From Halobellus rufus (lineage in GTDB: Archaea > Halobacteriota > Halobacteria > Halobacteriales > Haloferacaceae), in assembly GCF_000739575.1 (NCBI RefSeq), contig NZ_BBJO01000014.1:248001-312000 (forward strand): 64,000 nt of DNA, written 5' to 3'. The notes under the pieces were generated by a model. The model was not told the origin of the DNA and ran no database searches. It saw only the letters and a program-made list of their open reading frames with translations. Below are positions 60,326-64,000 of the stretch, piece by piece; position 1 is the first letter of the stretch; the number at the start of each line of letters is the position of its first letter. The translations under genes and the position numbers were made by a program.

Positions 60326-61112
60326 CGCGGTCGTCGACCGGGTCGACTGGCTCACCGTCACGCTGCTTCTCGGCGGCGTGTTGCTCTGCTACTACCTCGT
60401 CCCGCTCGCCTCGCTGCTCCTCAGCCAACCGCCGGGAGTCGTCCTCCGCCGACTGGGCGAGCCAGACGTGGTCGCCGCGGCGTCGACCTCGCTCGCGACG
60501 GCGACCGCGAGCGTCGTCGTCGCGTCGGTGTTCGGACTCCCGCTGGCCTACTGGCTCGCGGCCGCGGAGGGGCGCGCCGAGACCCTCGTCACGGCGGTCG
60601 TCGTACTGCCGCTGGTGCTCCCGCCGATCGTCAGCGGGATGGTGCTTCTCACGCTCGTCGGACCGGGGACGCTCGTCGGAGAGGCCGCCGCCGCAAACGG
60701 CGTCCCGCTGACCCGCTCGCTGATCGGGGTCGTGCTGGCGCAGACGTTCGTCGCGTCGCCGTTCGTCGTCGTCACGGCGAAGGCGGCCTTCGAGGGCGTC
60801 GACCGCAACCTGGAGTACGCCTCGCGGACGCTCGGGAAGAACCGGCTGACGACGCTCCGCCGCGTCACGCTCCCGCTGGCGTGGCCGGGGATCCTCGCCG
60901 GGATCACGCTGGCGTTCGCTCGGTCGATCGGGGAGTTCGGCGCGACGATTATGCTCGCGTACTACCCGCGGACGATGCCGGTGCAGATCTGGGTGTCCTT
61001 CACCACGCTGGGACTGGAGCAGGCGTTCCCGATCGCCGTCATCCTCGTCGGCGTCGCGATCGCCGCGCTCGTACTGCTCACGACGCTCGGGAGGAATCCG
61101 CTGGCCCGATGA
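60300..61112 (+). CDS. wtpB: Tungstate/molybdate ABC permease (WtpB/ModB)
   Basis: A 270-residue permease with about six helices. ASRTLGKNRLTTLRRVTLPL, then WPGILAGITLAFARSIGEFG with ATIMLAYYPRT, are the ModB/CysT coupling loop and following helix. The start codon lies within the end of wtpA, and the stop overlaps wtpC (ATGA), so the three genes are tightly coupled. Confidence 0.92.
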   Translation: MFPTKSRADAVVDRVDWLTVTLLLGGVLLCYYLVPLASLLLSQPPGVVLRRLGEPDVVAAASTSLATATASVVVASVFGLPLAYWLAAAEGRAETLVTAVVVLPLVLPPIVSGMVLLTLVGPGTLVGEAAAANGVPLTRSLIGVVLAQTFVASPFVVVTAKAAFEGVDRNLEYASRTLGKNRLTTLRRVTLPLAWPGILAGITLAFARSIGEFGATIMLAYYPRTMPVQIWVSFTTLGLEQAFPIAVILVGVAIAALVLLTTLGRNPLAR

Positions 61113-62185
61113 CGCTGACGCTCTCGGGGCTCGCGAAAGCCCGCGGCGAGTTCGCGTTGGGGCCGCTCGACCTCTCGATCGCCGACGAGGTATTCTGCGT
61201 CCTCGGCCCCTCCGGCAGCGGGAAGTCGACGCTGCTCTCGCTTCTGGCCGGTATCTCCGAACCGGACGACGGGACGGTCGCGGTCGACGGCCGATCGATG
61301 AACGGTCGACCGCCGGAGGAGCGACGCGTCGGCCTCGTGTTCCAAGACGGGGCGCTCTTCCCGCACCTCACCGCCCGAGAGAACGTCGAGTACGCCGCCG
61401 AAGACCCCGAATACGTCGGAGAACTGACCGAAATTCTGTCCATCGACGACGTCCTCGATCGGCGGCCCGCGAGTCTCTCGGGGGGAGAACGCCAGCGCGT
61501 CGCGCTGGCCCGCACCCTCGCGTCGGAGCCCGACGTCCTCTTGCTCGACGAGCCTCTGTCGAGCCTCGACGAGCCGATCAGCCGACGGCTCCGCGGCGAC
61601 CTCGACCGGCTCTTCGACACGCTCGCCGTCCCGGTCATCTACGTGACACACGATCAGCGAACCGCCACGGCGCTGGCCGACCGGATCGCGATTCTCAACG
61701 ACGGACGGATCGAACAGGTGGACGCGCCGACGACCGTCCTCGAACGCCCCGCGTCCCGGTTCGTCGCGGAGTTCACCGGCAACGAGAACGTCTTCGAGGT
61801 CCGGTTCGACGACAGGAACGGTCGCGGACCCCGAATCGGCGGGACGCTCCTCCGCGGTCCGAACGACCGATCGGAACCGGCAGCAGGGCTCGAAGCCACC
61901 CCCGGTGTGTCCGCTGTAACCGTCTGCGTTCACCCCTCTCGGATCCGGTTCCCGGCCGATAGCGATTTCGAGGACGCCGCCTATCGCGTACCGGTGACGA
62001 TCGAGCGGTGGCTCCACGAGAACGACTCCTATCGCGTGTTCGCGCGCGTGAACGAGAGCCTCGATCTGACCGCGACGATGTCGCGAATCGCGTTCGATCG
62101 ACTGGACCCCGCCCGGGGGGACGAAACCGTCGTCGCGATACCGACGGATTCGATCCACGTCCTCGAGCAGTCCGACTCCCGATAA
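61109..62185 (+). CDS. wtpC: Tungstate/molybdate ABC transporter ATPase (WtpC/ModC)
   Basis: A 358-residue ATPase. Walker A is GPSGSGKSTLLS, the signature LSGGERQRVALARTL, Walker B DVLLLDEPLSSLDEP, and the H-loop IYVTHDQRTA. After residue 230 a TOBE-type regulatory domain follows (VAEFTGNENVFEVRFDDRNG; VTVCVHPSRIRFPA), which in this family senses oxyanion levels. It ends the wtpABC operon, and with mobA and yqeC points to active molybdo- or tungstoenzymes. Confidence 0.92.
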   Translation: MTLTLSGLAKARGEFALGPLDLSIADEVFCVLGPSGSGKSTLLSLLAGISEPDDGTVAVDGRSMNGRPPEERRVGLVFQDGALFPHLTARENVEYAAEDPEYVGELTEILSIDDVLDRRPASLSGGERQRVALARTLASEPDVLLLDEPLSSLDEPISRRLRGDLDRLFDTLAVPVIYVTHDQRTATALADRIAILNDGRIEQVDAPTTVLERPASRFVAEFTGNENVFEVRFDDRNGRGPRIGGTLLRGPNDRSEPAAGLEATPGVSAVTVCVHPSRIRFPADSDFEDAAYRVPVTIERWLHENDSYRVFARVNESLDLTATMSRIAFDRLDPARGDETVVAIPTDSIHVLEQSDSR

Positions 62186-62460
62186 ATATCGAATATATTA
62201 TCTTTATTATTTAATGTTGGAATAGTTACTAATCCGAAATCTCTCAAAATTACTTAGAAGATCCAGGAATACCAACTTTTACTAGAACTACTTATTATAT
62301 TTATATACTAGAAAATTTATATTTACCCGATTATGTTTGTGAGCTCCACGATCACTGTCGATGAACAGGACAGACGTAGCGTCCGACCGGGGCCCCTCGA
62401 ATCGGTTTCGTCAGCCGTCTATCTCAAATTATAAGTCAGGTCGTTACTTCTGCGCTACTA
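62186..62460. other. Very AT-rich intergenic stretch with a TATA-like box near its end
   Basis: From about 62186 to 62335 the DNA is strikingly AT-rich, against a GC-rich background, with long stretches such as TTATTATATTTATATACTAG. T-runs here may end the wtpABC transcript. AATTATAAGTC at 62426-62436 is 25-33 bases before the next ATG and is a good leaderless promoter element. No gene or RNA is seen. Confidence 0.55.
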
Positions 62461-64000
62461 TGCATCACACGTCGACAGTCGAGGTGCCCCCGGTGAAGGA
62501 TCTCTCTCGGATCGCCGCGGAGAACAACCCCGACAAGGTCGCGTTCGGTAACGGTGTGGGCGGAAAGACGATGACGTGGGCGGAGTTCGACGAGCGGAGC
62601 AATCAGGCCGCCAACGCGTTCAAACAGTACGTCGGACAGGGTGACCGCATCGCGCTGCTCTGTGAGAACTCCCTCGAACACACCGTCCTCTGGAACGGCG
62701 GGTTGAAGACCGGTTGTACCGTCTCGAACCTTCACGTGCGCGCGTCGCCGAACACGCTCAAGACGTGTATCGACTCGTTTCGCCCGCGGGTGCTCGTCGT
62801 CGACGAGGACACCTCCGAGTTCTTCGAGGAGCGAATCCGCGACAAGATCGACACCGACCTCGACGCCGTCGTCAACGTCGGCGAGGCACAGACCGACTAC
62901 GAGGCGTCCTACGAGTCGTTCCTCGACGGTCAGTCCAAGACCGAACCGGACGTCCGCGTGCGCGAGGAAGACGTCGCCGTCGTGATGTGGACCTCCGGGA
63001 CGACGGGCGAACCGAAGGGCTGGTGTCACACCAACCGCGGGCTCTACTTCCGGGCGAACGCCCTCGTCTCCGTGTACGAACTCCACCGGTCGGCCCGGCA
63101 GCCGCACGTGTTCACGCCGTCGTTCGCCGCGTGGTACTCCGCGACGCTCCCCGCGTTGGTCTCCGGGGCGACGACGTACTTCCTCAGTTCGTGGGACCCC
63201 GAGGACTACGTCGAAATGATCGACGAACACGACCTCACGAGCGCGCTCCTCGTCCCGACGATGTGGCGCGAGATCCTCAACCTCGACTCCCTCGGCGACT
63301 ACGACCTGAGCTCGCTCGGCGCGATTATGTCCGCCGGCGAGGTGCTGAACGCGACGACGCTCCGACGCCTGCGCGAGGACGTCTGCGACGTGGTGAAGAA
63401 CTCCTACGCCGCGACGGAGGCGTACGCGACGGTGATGGAGAACGCCGAACTCGACGAGAGCCGCGTGGAGAGCGTCGGCAAACCGGTGCCGGGGGTACAG
63501 ATCCGCATCGTCGACGAGGACGGGACCTACCGCGACGTCAAACCGACCGGCGAGGTCGGGGAGATCGCGGTCAAAGCGCCGGACTGCCCGGTCTGGGCGT
63601 GGGAGCGAACGGAGAAGACCGAGGAGGTCTTCGAGGACGGCTGGTGGTACTCCGGCGACCTCGGGTACAAAGACGAGGAGGGGTTCATCTACCTCGAAGG
63701 GCGGACCGATCTGATGATCCTCTCGAAGGGGATCAAGGTGTACCCCTCGCCGGTCGAGGAGCGACTCAACGCCCACCCCGACGTCAACGAGTCCGCCGTC
63801 GTCGGCGTCGAGGACGACGAGTACGGCGAGAAGGTCGTCGCATACGTCTACCCCGCCGATCCCGACCTCACCGCCGAGGAACTGGACCAGTGGTGTCTCG
63901 ACAGCGACGAACTCGCACGGATGGAGCGCCCCAGGGAGTACCACTTCGTCGACGAGTCGCTGCCGCGGACCTCGACGGGGAAACTCGATCGACTGAGTGC
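62461..64000 (+). CDS. Acyl/aryl-CoA ligase, AMP-forming (partial, C-terminus outside window)
   Basis: The plus strand is open from the ATG at 62461 to the window edge (513 codons). MHHTSTVEVPPVKDLSRIAA starts the protein. The P-loop is VMWTSGTTGEPKGWCHTNRG, the adenylate motif KNSYAATEAYATVMENAE, and GWWYSGDLGYKDEEGFIYLE with GRTDLMILSKGIKVYPSPVE the hinge. LPRTSTGKLDRLS contains the catalytic lysine, so only a few tens of residues are missing. It joins CoA to a carboxylic acid, perhaps phenylacetate or another substrate of the enzymes upstream. A TATA-like box supports a leaderless start. Confidence 0.9.

Noticed and set aside
62436-63944. 502-codon reverse frame at the window end
   Set aside because: The plus strand encodes a complete ligase signature (T-S-G-T-T-G-E-P-K-G and the hinge). 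The reverse frame is its shadow.
1-64000. tRNA, rRNA, CRISPR array, insertion sequence, or replication origin
   Set aside because: I found no regularly spaced repeats with spacers, no transposase, no Orc1/Cdc6 gene and no cloverleaf-like sequence in the gaps I read. The repeat array near parA is irregular and is treated as a partition-type element.

Overview
The window is GC-rich DNA from a halophilic archaeon (Halobacteria). The evidence is strongly acidic proteins throughout, Tat signals joined to lipoboxes on the solute-binding proteins, many genes with a TATA-like box 25-30 bases before the start codon and no Shine-Dalgarno (leaderless transcripts), an archaeal translation factor eIF1A, an archaeal type IV pilin, a haloarchaeal ParA, and operons stitched together by ATGA overlaps. 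The genus cannot be fixed from the sequence alone.

Layout. 1-3198: a MATE efflux protein cut by the window edge, two TetR regulators with related palindromic sites near them, and a membrane protein of three TM-helix repeats. 3597-30792: a large accessory region for aerobic breakdown of aromatic and other CoA-linked acids. It holds five crotonase-fold enzymes, a pair of UbiD-type decarboxylase genes in an operon with a ribbon-helix-helix-like protein, a metallo-beta-lactamase-fold hydrolase, an acyl-CoA dehydrogenase, a PaaABCD-type ring epoxidase operon whose PaaD is split in two genes, a nearby 2Fe-2S ferredoxin, a 3-hydroxyacyl-CoA dehydrogenase, an aldehyde dehydrogenase, a thiolase coupled to a cysteine-free HMG-CoA-synthase-like/DUF35 fusion, an aryl-CoA ligase, a complete Liv-type ABC importer, a MaoC hydratase and a double-hotdog thioesterase. 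Together these can supply most steps of a phenylacetyl-CoA-type pathway, with PaaZ apparently split into an aldehyde dehydrogenase and a MaoC protein.

30793-38464: mixed chromosomal genes. They include a decayed M20 amidohydrolase, a TRIC-type channel, a ParA ATPase with a small partner and an upstream AT-rich repeat array with a 30-base palindrome, AIM24, a CaCA antiporter, a frameshifted ASCH protein, a helix-turn-helix protein with degenerate LAGLIDADG-like motifs, a pilin and eIF1A. 38491-48361: a glycosyltransferase, then a second Liv-type importer whose two permeases are fused, in line with an FGGY sugar or polyol kinase, and divergent from it a frameshifted Gfo/Idh/MocA-aldo/keto reductase fusion.

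48354-62185: a frameshifted CDP-alcohol phosphatidyltransferase, an AEC transporter, an iron-type alcohol dehydrogenase, a probable PD-(D/E)XK protein, MobA, YqeC, a CBS protein, serine acetyltransferase, DUF1684, a secreted surface protein, a Tat-exported subtilase, a membrane winged-helix protein and a WtpABC molybdate/tungstate importer. 62461-64000: the start of a second acyl/aryl-CoA ligase that runs off the window.

Four otherwise well conserved genes are each broken by a lesion that one added G or C in an existing short run would repair. This may be decay or a sequencing artefact and should be settled before the genes are called dead. I saw no tRNA, rRNA, CRISPR array or insertion sequence.
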